A stretch of 64,000 bases of DNA from Paguma larvata (lineage: Eukaryota > Chordata > Mammalia > Carnivora > Viverridae): contig CM057826.1 of NCBI GenBank assembly GCA_030068075.1, positions 37,250,211 through 37,314,210 of the forward strand. The letters run 5' to 3'. The translations under genes were made by a program, and so were the position numbers. This document shows, in pieces, positions 25,301-38,600 of the stretch. Under the pieces are notes generated by a model. The model did not search any database, was not told the origin of the DNA, and worked only from the letters and a program-made list of their open reading frames with translations. The first letter of the stretch is position 1. Each line of letters begins with the position of its first letter.

Positions 25301-28300
25301 TTTACTGTGAAGAGCTCATAATAATAGAACTATCTTCTTCACATTTTACAGTGAAAAAAATCAAATTGTACTAGGAACTTTGCAAACTTTCATATAATCC
25401 TAGATGTTTTCTACATTAGTTTGTCAAGAAATTCTGTTGCTTAGTGTAGCAGTTAGGTATGCGTATACCCAGCTCTTGGAATTTTTAGTCCGTGCACATA
25501 AAAATTAGCATACACTAACTGGACTGTGCTCTCCAAATCCATGCCCAGAAGTATAATGAATTGGAGCTGAAAAGAAAAACAGAATTAAAAGCACAAGTTG
25601 ACATAGAAAATTAGAGAAAGGATGGAAAAAGAGAAGCTGATGTTAATACAATAACAATGGCTTTTGTGGTAGTTTGTCCTACCTTATTTATTTAAATTAA
25701 TGTAAAAATCAGCTCTCAAATAGAAGCAATCAAAACAATTCTAAAGCATTTAAAGAATGAATGTATAACTGAATATTCAATAGGGGAGGTACATATATAA
25801 TTGTCTAAAAATTTAATCTCTTTTTCTTAAAGGTTTCTTACTTGTCAGATATTCTGAATTATCATTGTTGTAAATGAGATCTCCTAATACCTTGTCAATC
25901 TTCATAACAAAGTGATTTCTGTAAGATTATTCCACAGAAGAAAGAATCAACACTGACCCCATTTCGGGGATGAGGAGCATTGCTTTCTTGTGAAGTCATG
26001 AAATATTTCCATTCTTGATTTCAAAATCTGGAAAAAAATTATCTTTTATAAGAAAATGTCTTTAGGCAGAATTATTTATTTTTTATAATGTGACAATCGC
26101 ATTTTTTTTTGAGTATAGTTGACACACAGTGTTACATTAGTTTCAGGTATATAATAAGATGATTTATCCTATGTTCATCACAAATGTAGCTACCATCTGT
26201 CTAATATCATTCACTATTCCTTATGCTGTGACTTTTATTCCTGTGACCTATTCATTACATAACTGGAAGCCTGTGTCTCCCCCTCCCTTTCGCCTATTTT
26301 GCTCAATCCTCTCCCCCACGCCCCCGGCTCCCCTGGCAACCACCAGTTTGTTCTTTGTATTTATAAGTCTGATTCTTTTTATTAATTCGTTTTTTGTTCT
26401 TTTTTTTTTTTTTTAGATTCCACGTAGGTGTGGAATCGTATCATATTTGTCTTTCTCTGACTTACTTCACTCAGGACAATACCCTCCAATTCTTCCCATG
26501 TTATCTCAGAGGTCACAATTTCATCCTTTTTTATGGCTGTATAATATTCACGCATCTGTGTACACATTTTCCTTATCCATTTGTCTACTGATGAATACTT
26601 AGGTTGTTCCCATATCTTGGCTATTGTAAATAATGCTGCAATAAATATAGGGAGTGTATATATCTTTTCAAATTAGTCTTTTTGCTTTCTTTGGGTAAAT
26701 ACCCAATAGTGGAATTATTGGACCATATGATATTTCTATTTTTAATTTTTTGAGTAGCCTGCACACAGGTTTCCACAGTGACTATACCAAGTTTCCATCC
26801 TATCAACCAGGGCATGAGGACTTCTTTTTCTCCACATCCTTGCCAACACTTGTTATTTCTTGTCATTTTTATTTTAACCATTCTAACTGGTGTTGTGATA
26901 TCATTGTAGTTTTGCATTTCCCTAATGATGAAGTTGAGCATCTTTTCATGTGTCAGCCATCTGTATGTCTTCTTTGGAATATTGTCTGTTCAGGTCCTGT
27001 GTCCATTTTTTAATTGGATTGTTTGGGTTTTTTGGTGTCGTAGTTCTTTATATATTTTGACTATTAACCCTTTATTGGATATTTTATTTGTAAATATCTT
27101 CTCCCATTCAGTATGTTGTTTTTTTGTTTTGTCAATGAGTTTCTTTGCTGTGCAGAAGCCTTTTATTTTTGGTGTAGTCTCAATAGTTTTATTTTTGCTT
27201 TTGTTTTCCTTGCCTCAAGAGACCTATCTAGAAAAATGTTGCTATTGCTGATGTCAGAGAAATTACTGCCTTGTCCTCCATGATTTTTATGGTTTCAAGT
27301 CTCACATTTAGGTCTTTAATCCATTTTACTTTTGTGTACAGTATAAGAAAATTGTCCAGTTTCATTCTTTAGCATGTAGCTGTCCAGTTTTCCCAGTACT
27401 ATTAATTTAAGAGACTGTCTTTTCCCTATGGTCTATTCTTCCATTGACATAGATTAATTGGCTATAAAATTGTGGGGTTTTTTCCTGGGGTCTCTATCCT
27501 GTTCTATCGATCTGTGTGTCCATTTCTGTGCTAGAGCCATACTGTTTTTATTGCTACAGTTTCATAGTATATCTTGAAACCTGGAATTGTGATACTTCTA
27601 GCTTCATTCTTTTTTTTTTTTTTTAACTTTTTTTAATGTTTATTTTATTTTTGAGAGACATAGAGACAAGATCATAAGCAGGAGAAGGGCAGAGAGAGGG
27701 AGACACAGAATCCGAAGCAGGCTCCAGGCTCCGAGTCAGCACAGAGCCCGACACGGGGCTCGAACTCACAGACCGTGAGATCATGACCTGAGCTGAAGTC
27801 GGCCGCTTAACCAACTGAGCCATCCATGCGCCCCTCTAGCTTCACTCTTAAGATTACTTTGGCTATTCAGGATCTTCTGTAGTTCTATACACATTTTAGT
27901 AGTATTTATTCCAGTTTTCTGAGAAATACTGTTGGTATATTGATAGGGATTGCATTCAACTTGTAGATGGCTTTGGGTGGTATGGACATTTTAACAATAT
28001 TAATATGAGCATGATGGAATGTCTTTCCATTGGTTTCTGTTGTTTTGGTTTCTTTCATCAGTGCTTTATACTGATTGGAGTATGAGTCTTTCACCTCCTT
28101 GATAAAGTTTATCCCTAGATAGTTTATTGTTGTTACAGTTGTAAATGACATTTTAATTTCTCTCTGCAACTTCATTGTTATTTCTGGGTATTGATTTTGT
28201 ATTCTGCCACTTTCCTGCATTCATTACTCCCAGTAGCTTTTTGGTGTAGTCTTTAGGATTATCTCTATATAGTATCATGTTGTCTGCAAATAGTGACAGT

Positions 28301-30594
28301 TTACTTCCTTCTTTACCCACATAGATGCCTCTTCTTTCTTTTTTCATCTGATTGCCAAGGCTAGGACTTCTAGTGTTATATTGAATAAAAATGAGAGTGA
28401 AAATCCTTATTCTGTTCTTGACCTTAGTGGGAAAACTCCATTTTTCACCATTGGGTATGATGTTAGTTGTGGGATTTTCATATGTGGCCTTTATGATGTT
28501 GAAGTATTTTCCCTCTAACTCCAGTTTGAGAGTTTTTATCACGAATTGATGTTGAATCTTGTCACATGATTTTTCTGCATCTATTGAGATGATCATGATT
28601 TTTATCCATTCATTCTGTTGGTGTGATTTATGACATTGATTTGTAAATATTGAACCATCCTTGCATCCTTGTATTAAATCCTGATTGTGGTGAATGATCT
28701 TTTTAATGTATTGTTGCTAATTTGCTAATATTTTTCTGAGGACTTTTGCATCTGTGTTCATCAGGGATATTAGCCTATAGTTTTATTTTTGTGGTGTCTT
28801 TATCTGGTTTTGGTATCAGGGTAATACTGGCCTTGTAGAATGTATTTGGAAGCTTTCCTTCCTCTTCTGTTGTTTGGAATAGTTTGAGGAGAACAGGTAT
28901 GAACTCATATTTAAGTGTCTGGTAGAATTGCCCTGTGAATCCATCTGGTCCTGGATTTTTAAATTTTCTTGGTATTTTTTGACCAGTTCAGTTTTGTTAC
29001 TTGTAAGTGGTCTGTTGATATTTTCTATTTCTCTCTAGTTCAGTTTTGAAAGATTGTATGTTTCTAAGAATTTACCTATTTCTTCTAGGTTGTCTAGTTT
29101 GTAGGCCTATAATTTTTTATAATCCTTTGTTCTGTGGTGTCAGTTGTTACTTCTCCTTTCTGATTTTGAGGGTTTTTTTTTCTTGATGAATCTGGCCAAG
29201 GGTTTGTCAGTTTTGTTTATCATTTTAAAGAACCAGCTCATATTTCATTGATTATTCTCTCTCTCTCTCTTTTTTTTTTTTTTGGTCTAAGTCATTTATT
29301 TCTGCTCTGATCTTTATTATTTCCTTTCTTCTACTCACTTTTGGTTTTGTTTTTTCTTCTTTATCTAGTTCCTTTAGTGTAAGGTTAGATTGTTTAGTTG
29401 AGATTTTTATTATTTCTTGATGTAGGCTTATATCACTGTCTACTTCCCTTTTGAAACTGCTTTTTGCTTCATCCAAAGAATTTGGACTATCATGTTTTGA
29501 TTTTCAGTCACCTCCGTGTTTATTTCTTTACTTTCTTGACCCATTGGGTTTTTTTTGGTATCATGTTGTGTAGTCTTCCTGTGTTTTTTCCAGTTTTTTT
29601 TTCTTGTGATTTATTTTAGTTTCATACTATTGTGATCAGAAAAGATGCATGGTATGATTTCAATCTTCTTAAATTTATCGAGGCTTGTTTTATGGCCTAA
29701 TATGTGATTTACTCTAGAAAATGTTCCATGTGCACTTAAATAATGTGTATTCTGTTGTTTGGGGTCGGAATGTTCTGTATGTATCTGTTATGACCCATCT
29801 AATTCAATGTGACATTCAAAGACACTGTGTCCTTAGTGATTTTCTGTCCGGATGATATATCCATTGACGTAAGTGGGATGTTAAACTCCCCTATTATTAT
29901 TATATTACCACCCATTTCTCTCTTTTTGTCCGTTTATGTTTGCTTTATACATTTAGGTGCTCCAGTGTTGGGTGTGGAGACATTTACAATTGTTATATCT
30001 TCTTGTTGGATTGATCCTTTAATCATAATGGAATGCCTTATTACAGTCTTTTTTGTTAAAACCTATTTCGTCTGATAAAAGTATTGCTACCCCAACTTTT
30101 TTTTTCCAATTCTGTTTGCATGGTGAATGTTTTTTCCGTTCCTTCATTTTCAGTCTGAATGTGTCTTTAGATCTGAGGTGAATCTCTTACAGGCAGCAGA
30201 TAGATGGGTCTTGTTTTTTTCTTTTTTTTTTTATTCACTCTGTCATCCCATGTTTTTTGGCCAGAGCATTTAGGCCATTTACATTTAAAGTGATTATTAA
30301 TAGGTATGTACTTTTTGTCATTTTTAAATTTGTTTTACGGTTGGTTGTTCTCCTTCTTTCTTCCCATTCTCTTTGTGATTGGTGAGTTTCTATAGTGTTA
30401 GCTTTCTTTTTCTGTGTCCTAGTTTTGGATTTGTGGTTACCATGGGTAACACACCTAGCATCATAAGTAGATAGCAGTCTGTATGAATTCGATTGTCATT
30501 CAAGTTCATACACATTCTAAACGGGAGAAAAGAAACCTTTTTCATTTTTCCCTTCTCTTCCGTTTTTACTCCCTTCTCCACATTCTATATATAT

Positions 30595-30632
<38 letters not shown>

Positions 30633-32077
30633 ATCATATTTTATATCTTTTTATTCACAATTTTCTTATGCCTAATTATGGCCATTTCTTTTCCACTTAA
30701 GTCCCTTTAACATTTCTTTTAAGGCTGGTATAGTGGTGATGAACTCCCTTTATCTTTATTTGTCTGGGAAACTCTTTATCTGTCCTTCAAATCTGAATGA
30801 TAATCTTGCCTAGTAGATTATTCTTGGAGGCAGGTTTGAATATATCATGCCACACCCTTCGGCTTGCGAAGTTTCTGCTGAAAAATCAGCTGAGAGCCCT
30901 ATAGATTTTCCCTTCTAAGTAACTTCCTGTTTCTCTCTTGCTTTTAAGATTCTCTTTATCTTTACCCTTTGACATTTTAGTTACTGTATGCCATGGTGTG
31001 GACCTCCTTGGGTTCATCTTGTTTGGAACTTGTGGACTTGGATGTCTATTTCCTTCCCTAGGTTAAGGAAGTTTTCAGTTCATTATTTCTTCAAACAAGT
31101 TTTCTATATATTGCTCTCTTCTTCTTCTGGGACCTCTATAATATGAATGTTTGTTTGCTTGATGTTGTCCATGAGATCTCTTAATCTATCATTGTTTTAA
31201 AAATTCCTTTTTCTTTTTGCTGTCCAGCTTGTATGCTCCCCATTACCCTGTCATCCAGGTTCTGGTATATTCTGCATCCTCTAATCAACAGGTAATTCCC
31301 TCCAGTGTGTTTTTTACTCTAATGTGTTTTTATTTCAGTTATTACATTATTCAACTCTGATTGGCTCTTTTTAATATCTTCTATGTCTTCATTGAAAGTC
31401 TCACTGAGATCATCTACGTTTTTCTCCAGCCCAGTATCTTCACAATCATTAAATTCTTTATCAGGCCTGTCACTTATCTCTGTTTCATTTAGTTCTTTTT
31501 CTACAGTTTTTCCTTCTTTCTTTTGGAGCATATTCCTCTGTCTGCATTTTTCTTGGCTTTGTTTCTGTGGATTAGGGAGAATGGCTATTGCTCCTAAACT
31601 TGAAGTGTGGTGTATGGTACTTGTGTATGATGTCCCCCGTGCAGACTATGTGTGCTTGTCAACTTCTGCTGGCTGGCTGGAGCTGGGAGGTATATGCTAG
31701 TTACTCTTTTAAACTTTAAAAAATTAGAAATAAAAACTTGCTTTTTTAAATTAAATTTAAAACAAAAAGAGAACCCTAAAATTCCACAGTTTATTTTCTG
31801 TGTCCTAGTACCCCAGAAGCTTGCAGACCCTGGGCTTGCTGAGATGGCAAGCTCCCTCTGCTGACCAGAACTGCCATTTATAGTGTTGAGACCATGGGGC
31901 ACCTGGGTGGCTCAGTTGGTTAAGCGTCCAACTTTGGCTCAGGCCATGATCTCACCATTTCTGATTTCAAGCCCCAAGTTGGGCTCTGTGCTGACAGCTC
32001 TGAGCCTGGAACCTGCTTCAGATTCTGTGTCTCCTTCCCTTTCTCTGCCCCTCCTCCACTCAAGCTTGTGCGTGCAT

Positions 32078-32120
<43 letters not shown>

Positions 32121-35100
32121 ACTAAACATTAAAAAAAATTGTTTTATACTGTTGATGCCTGTTACAGTATCTGAACCCACTAGCTAGGTCGTTTGGACTG
32201 TGGTCCAGTCTGCACTTCAAAGGTAGAAGGGAAGAGAGTGTTCCTACCACTCCTTGGCCCTTTTAAACTGCCTCCACCATGTGGCAGAGTTCTAGTGTTG
32301 TCTCTTTTATATGCTAATTGCTTTTTTAAATTTTATTTCAATCCAAGTTAGTTAACCTATAGTGTAATAATCATTTCAAGAGTAGAATTTAGTGATTCAT
32401 CTCTTATATAACACCCAGTGCTCATCCCAATAAGTGCCCTCTGAGTACCCATCACCCATGTAGCCCATCCTCCCACCCACCTCCTCTCCAGCAGCCCTCA
32501 GTTTATTCTCTATAGTTAAGAGTCTCTTGAAGTTTGCCTTCCTATTTTTATCTTGTTTTTCCTTCTCTTCCCCTATGTTCATCTGTTTTGTTTCTTCAGT
32601 TCCATGTAAGAGTAAAATCATATGGCATTTGTCTTTCTCTGACCTATTTTGCTTAGGATAATACATTCTAGTTCCATCAACATTATTGCAAATGGCAAGA
32701 TTTCATTCTTTTTGATCACAGTAATATTCCATTATATATACATATGTATACATGTATAAACACAGGCGCACGCGCACACACGCTCGCCACATCTTCTATG
32801 CCAATTGCTCTTTTAAACTGGGGCTTATTTTCTGTGCCCAAGGATAGAGGAATCTGTTCCTAGTCTCGCAATACTATGCATTCCCACTGCATCAGTTTCC
32901 CTTTGTTACTGTGTCTCCATCTCTCTTGTTGTTCTCTTGCCATTTTTATATCTTTGGTTGTTCCATAGCTGTTAGTCAGCCCTCAGCTCTTTTTCAGGAG
33001 GAATTATTCTTTTAATAGGCGTAATTTGGTATGTTCTATGGAGCAAGTGAGTTCAGTTTGCCATCTTGGATCAGAACCTAACTGGCTCATTTTCGACTTC
33101 GTATCCCATTATAGTTATGTCACTGTTCAGTAATTTTTAAGTAAAGGTTAAATTAAGATATTGTGTTCTTGTGTCTCCACCTTAATTTTATTCAATATAT
33201 TAGCATATTTTCATCAGCAAATTTTAAATCCAAAGGTTTGGAAACGGTGAAAATTCTAACATTAAGGGAAAGAGGAGCCACAGGTATGGATAGTTTTATG
33301 TATGTTGTGCAGCCACAGTAAAGAGAATTCCCTCCTTTCACTTCCGTCTATGAACACATATCCTATGAGCTTACTTTCTAGAATTCTTAGGTATAATTCT
33401 CATCATAAATAGAAAATTTTGAAATATAGATTTAAAATGGTCTACTTTTAACAGTTTACAAATTGGTTCGGGCATCATTTGCTGTGAATTTTAATGATAA
33501 AAGTTACAAGGTGTGCTTTAATCATCCCCTGTTCCCCTTTTCAAGGGCATTTTGAATTGGCACCAATTTCTTGAAGGCCCCGAGGGTGTTGAAAACGCTC
33601 GGTTTGGTTCAGCGATTGCAGCTCTTTCAGATATCAACATGGACGGCTTTAATGACGTAGTAGTTGGTTCACCTTTGGAGAATCAGAACTCTGGAGCCGT
33701 GTACATCTACAATGGTCACGAGAGCACCATTCGCATGAAGTATTCCCAGGTAATCTGTGAGTTCCATGGTGACGTATCGACATGTGAGTATCACCCTGAT
33801 AGAGCTAGAGACTGATCACGCAGACAATCCAGTCCATCCCACTTATTTTAGAACTTTATTCATTCATCAAACAACCATTTAGTGAACCTATCCTGGGTTC
33901 TGGAGATACTATGAAGAACAGGACAGATAAAATTCTGCTCTTTGCGGATCTTCGGTTTTTGTCAAGACAGAGGGAAAATAAATGAGATAAAGTGGTCCAG
34001 ATCATAATAACCTATAGGGAATTTTTTAAAAAAATTTTAAAGTTCAGGGATGGGAGTTGTCAGGTATTCTAAAGGGTGACCAAGAGGACCTCATCGATCA
34101 GGCGACTTTCCAGTAAAGTCCTAAAGGAAGTGGGCTAGGAGAGCAATCACAACTGCGCTTGCTTCAAATCCCACTCAGTCCACTCATCTCCTGCTGCTTT
34201 GTGATTTTTATGTTAAAAAATTCGTGCTCGTGCTTTGATGTGGCTGGAAGAATGATCAACAGATAAGAGCGGTTGTGATTGAAAAATCAATGGAACTTTG
34301 TGGAGAATAAAACAGCTTGAGAAGTGGCTATCTAGAGAATCTAACAGCACCCTATAGAAGCTCCCTTTTGCTACTGCAGTTGTTAGGCACTATAAGTTCA
34401 TGTCAAACTTGCTCTTTCAGAAAATCTTGGGATCTGATGGAGCCTTTAAGAGCCATCTCCAGTACTTTGGGAGATCTTTGGATGGCTACAGTGATTTAAA
34501 TGGAGACGCCATCACTGACGTGTCCGTTGGTGCCTTTGGACAAGTGGTTCAGCTCTGGTGAGTCTAACTGAAAAATGGCCTGCTAAGCAGAGCAGCAGAT
34601 CCCCGTGCAGGAATTGTGGAAACACCACATGCATTACAAAAGACTCCAGGACTTTAATGGGTCATAGTTTTACATAAAGGAAGAAATGTGTTTTTCCTTG
34701 TGGAAGAAAAAAATATACATTTGCTTAACGTTGCCATCAAGTTCCTCTTCTCTATATGGTGAGCAGAAAAAGTACATAGAAAAGACAAAGACCTTGAAAT
34801 GGTATCCAAGATATTTCTGAATATTATCTTTCAAATAGCCTTACCTCAGCTCACAGAAAGGAAGCCTCGTGAGAATGCCCTAAAAAATACTGAACATTCA
34901 GACCATACAAATAAAGTGTAATTTCTCATGTGGTTATGAAGTAACTTTTGCAATTATTAGCCCTAAACAAGAAGCCATTATTTAGGTTTAGCTGACCTTC
35001 CATTGACCTCAGCAGGAGTTGAAGAGCAGGGAGGAACAATAAGGGATTCCGGGGCTGTGTGATTCAAGGACAAAAATAAATCTATGGGGTTGGCCAGGGA

Positions 35101-35572
35101 TTGGAATCAGAAGGAAACGGAGAATTTGATCGAGTCCTCCTCAAAAATATATTTCATTCATTCACTTGTCCCTGTTGAAAAATGTGCTTTAAATGTCCAA
35201 ATACTTCAAGAATGGAAAAACATTACATATCTAGGTGTTGTTTCAGGGTTTCATTAAATTGTTTACAATATTTCACTTGTGCTTCTAAAAGAGAAATGCA
35301 TTATTTTGAATGAATCATTTTAATGAAACTTGATGTGGGGGGAAAAAAACTCCTGGATAATACCTAAGACTGAGAAATTTTTAAATCCATTTACTGAATA
35401 AAATTAGTTAAGAGTAGTATACCAATAGAGAAACACAAGGTATAATAACATAGTTATGTGACTTACTTTTAAAATTTTTGTAAGAAATCGTACATTTCAG
35501 TGAACATCACCCTCGGGCCATCTTGGGAGGCTTCATCCTTGGGAGCCTGCATTATTACTATGCTAGGACACT

Positions 35573-35603
<31 letters not shown>

Positions 35604-38600
35604 GTTAAGTAATCTCTACACCCAACATGAGATTCAAACCCACAACCCTGAGATCAAGAGTTGCACACTCCACCAACTGAGCCAGCCAAATACCCCAAGG
35701 CTCCCATTTAATTATAGTCAGTGAGAGCCAAATATTTTTCTTTGAAGGTGGATTTGATTCTTCAAAACGTCAAGAGACGTGGAGTCAGATCAATTTACTG
35801 AAGCGATTAGTCAAGCTAGGTTCATGCCATTTTATGGTCACATTCTTTTTTTACATTTTTTTAAATACTTTTTTTAAAGTTTATTTTGAAAGAGAGAAAG
35901 AAAGGGAGAGAGAATCCCAAGCAGGCTCCGCACTATAAATGTGGAACCCGATGTGGGGCTTGAACCCACAAACCATGAGATCATGACCTGAGCCAAAAGT
36001 AAGAGTTGGATGCTAAATTGAATGGGCCACCCAGGCGCCTCTCTGGCCGCATTTTTATAAGATCCTGAGACTGGATTTTCTGGGTAACTTCCTGAAAATA
36101 ATTTTTAAAAAACAAGTTTACAAAATCATTTCAATCAGTGGCACCATCTACACTGGGATAAAAGATTGGCTTAAAGAAAGAGATTGATTTATAGAAAACA
36201 CTCACATAGACAGTTTAGATCTTCTAGGTCTGAGGACATGTTGCATTTGCTGTTGGATGTTTTATGACTGCTTACTAGGTACATGATTAACCAATGAAAC
36301 AGTTTTTCAATTGATTCAAGTCCTTCAGGTGGTATCTGAAATTTAAAAAAAAATGTTTTCTGCATCTTCTTGTAGTTTAAAACAATAAAGTTACTCATTA
36401 CTACTTGCTGCTTTGTAAATACTGGAGAGTGTGCACAAAGAGTCATTATGATGAAGTTAAGTTTCCTGGCAGAGGAACTAGGAGACCATGGGTTCTAATT
36501 TCTTACTTGCTAACTGTTGCTCAGTAAAGTGAGAAGTTACCAAATGTTCTTTTTTGTTTTGGACTTTTTCATCAATAAAAGGGAGATGATACTTGTTCTG
36601 TTTCACAGGACTGTTATAGGAGCAAATGAGGCCATGTGTATGGGAAAGCCCTTCAGATAACTGAAAGGCTGTGCCGGGATCAGAAGTGTGTAGCACCCGG
36701 CCCGAGAGACCCCTCCGCCACTCTCTGGTTTCACACTAGTTGCCCCAATCATGGTTATAAGCCACACATCAAAGAATTGCTGGCAGCCATTAAGGGAGGC
36801 GACAAAGAGACCTTCCTCAGCCCTGCCACTTGCTCTGTCCCCTCCATTTGTGTAAAACACACCAGGAACCATGCCTTAGGAAATTTATTTGCAAAGAGGT
36901 TGCAAACTCCCGTCTTGTGCTCATGCATGCATTAAACAAACAAATACTAAATGTGGATTGGGCTGGCAATACAGTCATAAAACACAAAAGACATTATCCC
37001 TACCTGCTATGTAAGGGCTTTCAAATATGAAACATGCTTAGATCATGCAGATAATAACTTGATAATACTGGCCCTACATACTCTAGGTAAAGGTTATAAC
37101 ATGTGCACGTGGCAGTAAAATATGTTTCCATTTGTGTCTTTCAGGTCACAGAGTATTGCTGATGTATCTGTGGATGCTTCCTTCACGCCAGAAAAAATTA
37201 GTTTGTTAAACAAGAATGTGGAGATAAAACTCAACCTCTGTTTCAGTGCAAAGTTTAAACCTACCAAGCAAAACAGTCAAGTGGGTGGGTTGACCTGAAA
37301 ATATCTGTGTGGAGATAGGTTTGCTTGTAGAGTTTTAGTCCTGAATGTCACCTATACTTTGGATTTATAGACCAAAAGAAATAAGGGTCTTGCGGACATT
37401 TAAGTTGCCACCCACTTGAGATGCCTGAGCAATGGTTAATTAGGCATGGAAAGTTTGGTTAGATCTTCCTCTGTTGTCTCGAAGGTAGCATTCTGCCACA
37501 GAAAGTTACTATCTCTGTGACGTAGTCCTGGGCTCACTCAGCCCTATCCTTCAAGTTTCTCTTACCCACAGGTGCCTCACCCCACACCTTGGGCACACAC
37601 ACACGATGCTGGCATATGCCCATATCAGTACACTGTGTCAGTTATGACATGGCCTAGACACAGGGTGTTCGGTACAGATACCAAATATTCCTATTCTTGA
37701 GGAACTTATATTTTCTCTCATTTCACACATATTAAACAATAGGTAGTTTGTGCCCAGTGTTTTCAATGTTCTAAATAATCCAAAGAAGTAAAATCTGAAA
37801 TGTATTCTGTCCAGAGGAGAGAGTGAAGAAAATTGGACAAATTGTCATCTCTCTCTTGGACCAGCCAAGTCATCTTTCAGAACTTGGCTGAGTCCTTTCT
37901 AACCACTGCCCCTCAGTTTCATCTCTCCTCCTCCAACATCCACAGGGCAGAGCTATTGATTTAGCACTTGATTGAACGCTGCCTTCTTTCATTCGCTGCT
38001 TTTCCATGGGTTCTAATCCCCCTTTCCATCAGAGTCTGGCTCTGAACTTCAGGCACCTGCAGTTCCTACAAGTGTTCCCTTAAGTGGTTAACAAACCAAC
38101 TTAACCTGCCTCGAATATTTTCAGTCTTTGTCGTGATTCGTACCAAGAAATACGTAGTTTAAAAACTCAAAGCAGAAGTTGGATTCCTGTCTTGGCAGGG
38201 TTTCCGTATTTTCTTACTTTTTATTCGTCTGGCATTTTTCCTGTCAGGCATTCAAACACTGACCCAACTCTGAGTAGCACATCTCACAGACCTGCCTTGT
38301 AGCAGGTCCATTTGAGTAGCCGTGATAGTTGAGTCAAGAACCATTCCTGTACAAACACTAAGTGGCCAGATGTGATATACAGCATGGCACCAATACCGTA
38401 CTGTTGTATATTTGAAGGTTGCTAAGAGAGCAGATTAGCGCGCATGCACACACACACACACACACACGCAAGCAGAATTGAAACTGTGAGGGGATGATCT
38501 GTTCATGAATCTTATAATCATTTGCCAATATTTACATATACAAAATAACGGCACTGTACAACTGAAATTGAAAAGTATTATATCTCCATTACATCTCAAC

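Larger units (their letters stand above)
26095..33085 (-). mobile_element. Near full-length decayed L1, antisense to ITGA2
   Basis: Read on the minus strand: a 5' region near 33070 (CCATCTTGG on +, a typical L1 start), an ORF1-like coiled-coil remnant (31319-31531; NETEISD then [11 protein letters not shown]), an ORF2 linker remnant (29252-29476), a reverse-transcriptase remnant (28153-28596), and a 3' UTR running to a T-rich end near 26101. Removing the inserts at 27612-27834, 31893-32140 and about 32320-32800 leaves roughly 6 kb, the size of an intact L1. Many stops and frameshifts are present. The catalytic FADD-type box reads FADN, so it is inactive. Confidence 0.8.
24789..33545 (+). other. 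ITGA2 intron 13 (8.8 kb, largest in the window)
   Basis: Mostly occupied by a long antisense L1 with a SINE and a smaller L1 inserted. 25045-26090 and 33090-33545 are unassigned A/T-rich intron. Confidence 0.9.
34558..37144 (+). other. ITGA2 intron 15 (2.6 kb)
   Basis: Two Can-SINEs and an MIR-like stretch (listed). 34558-35570 and 36660-37140 are unassigned. Confidence 0.85.

Noticed and set aside
26750..27251. Hydrophobic open frames on + in intron 13
   Set aside because: They are the reverse complement of L1 ORF2 and 3' UTR sequence; hydrophobicity comes from T-rich DNA.
28153..28596. Reverse-transcriptase open frame as a domesticated gene
   Set aside because: The catalytic box is mutated, the frame is broken on both sides and it lies in order within a decayed L1.
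36636..36935. A 99-codon open frame on + in intron 15
   Set aside because: No recognisable domain; part overlaps an MIR-like stretch and it has no splice or promoter context.
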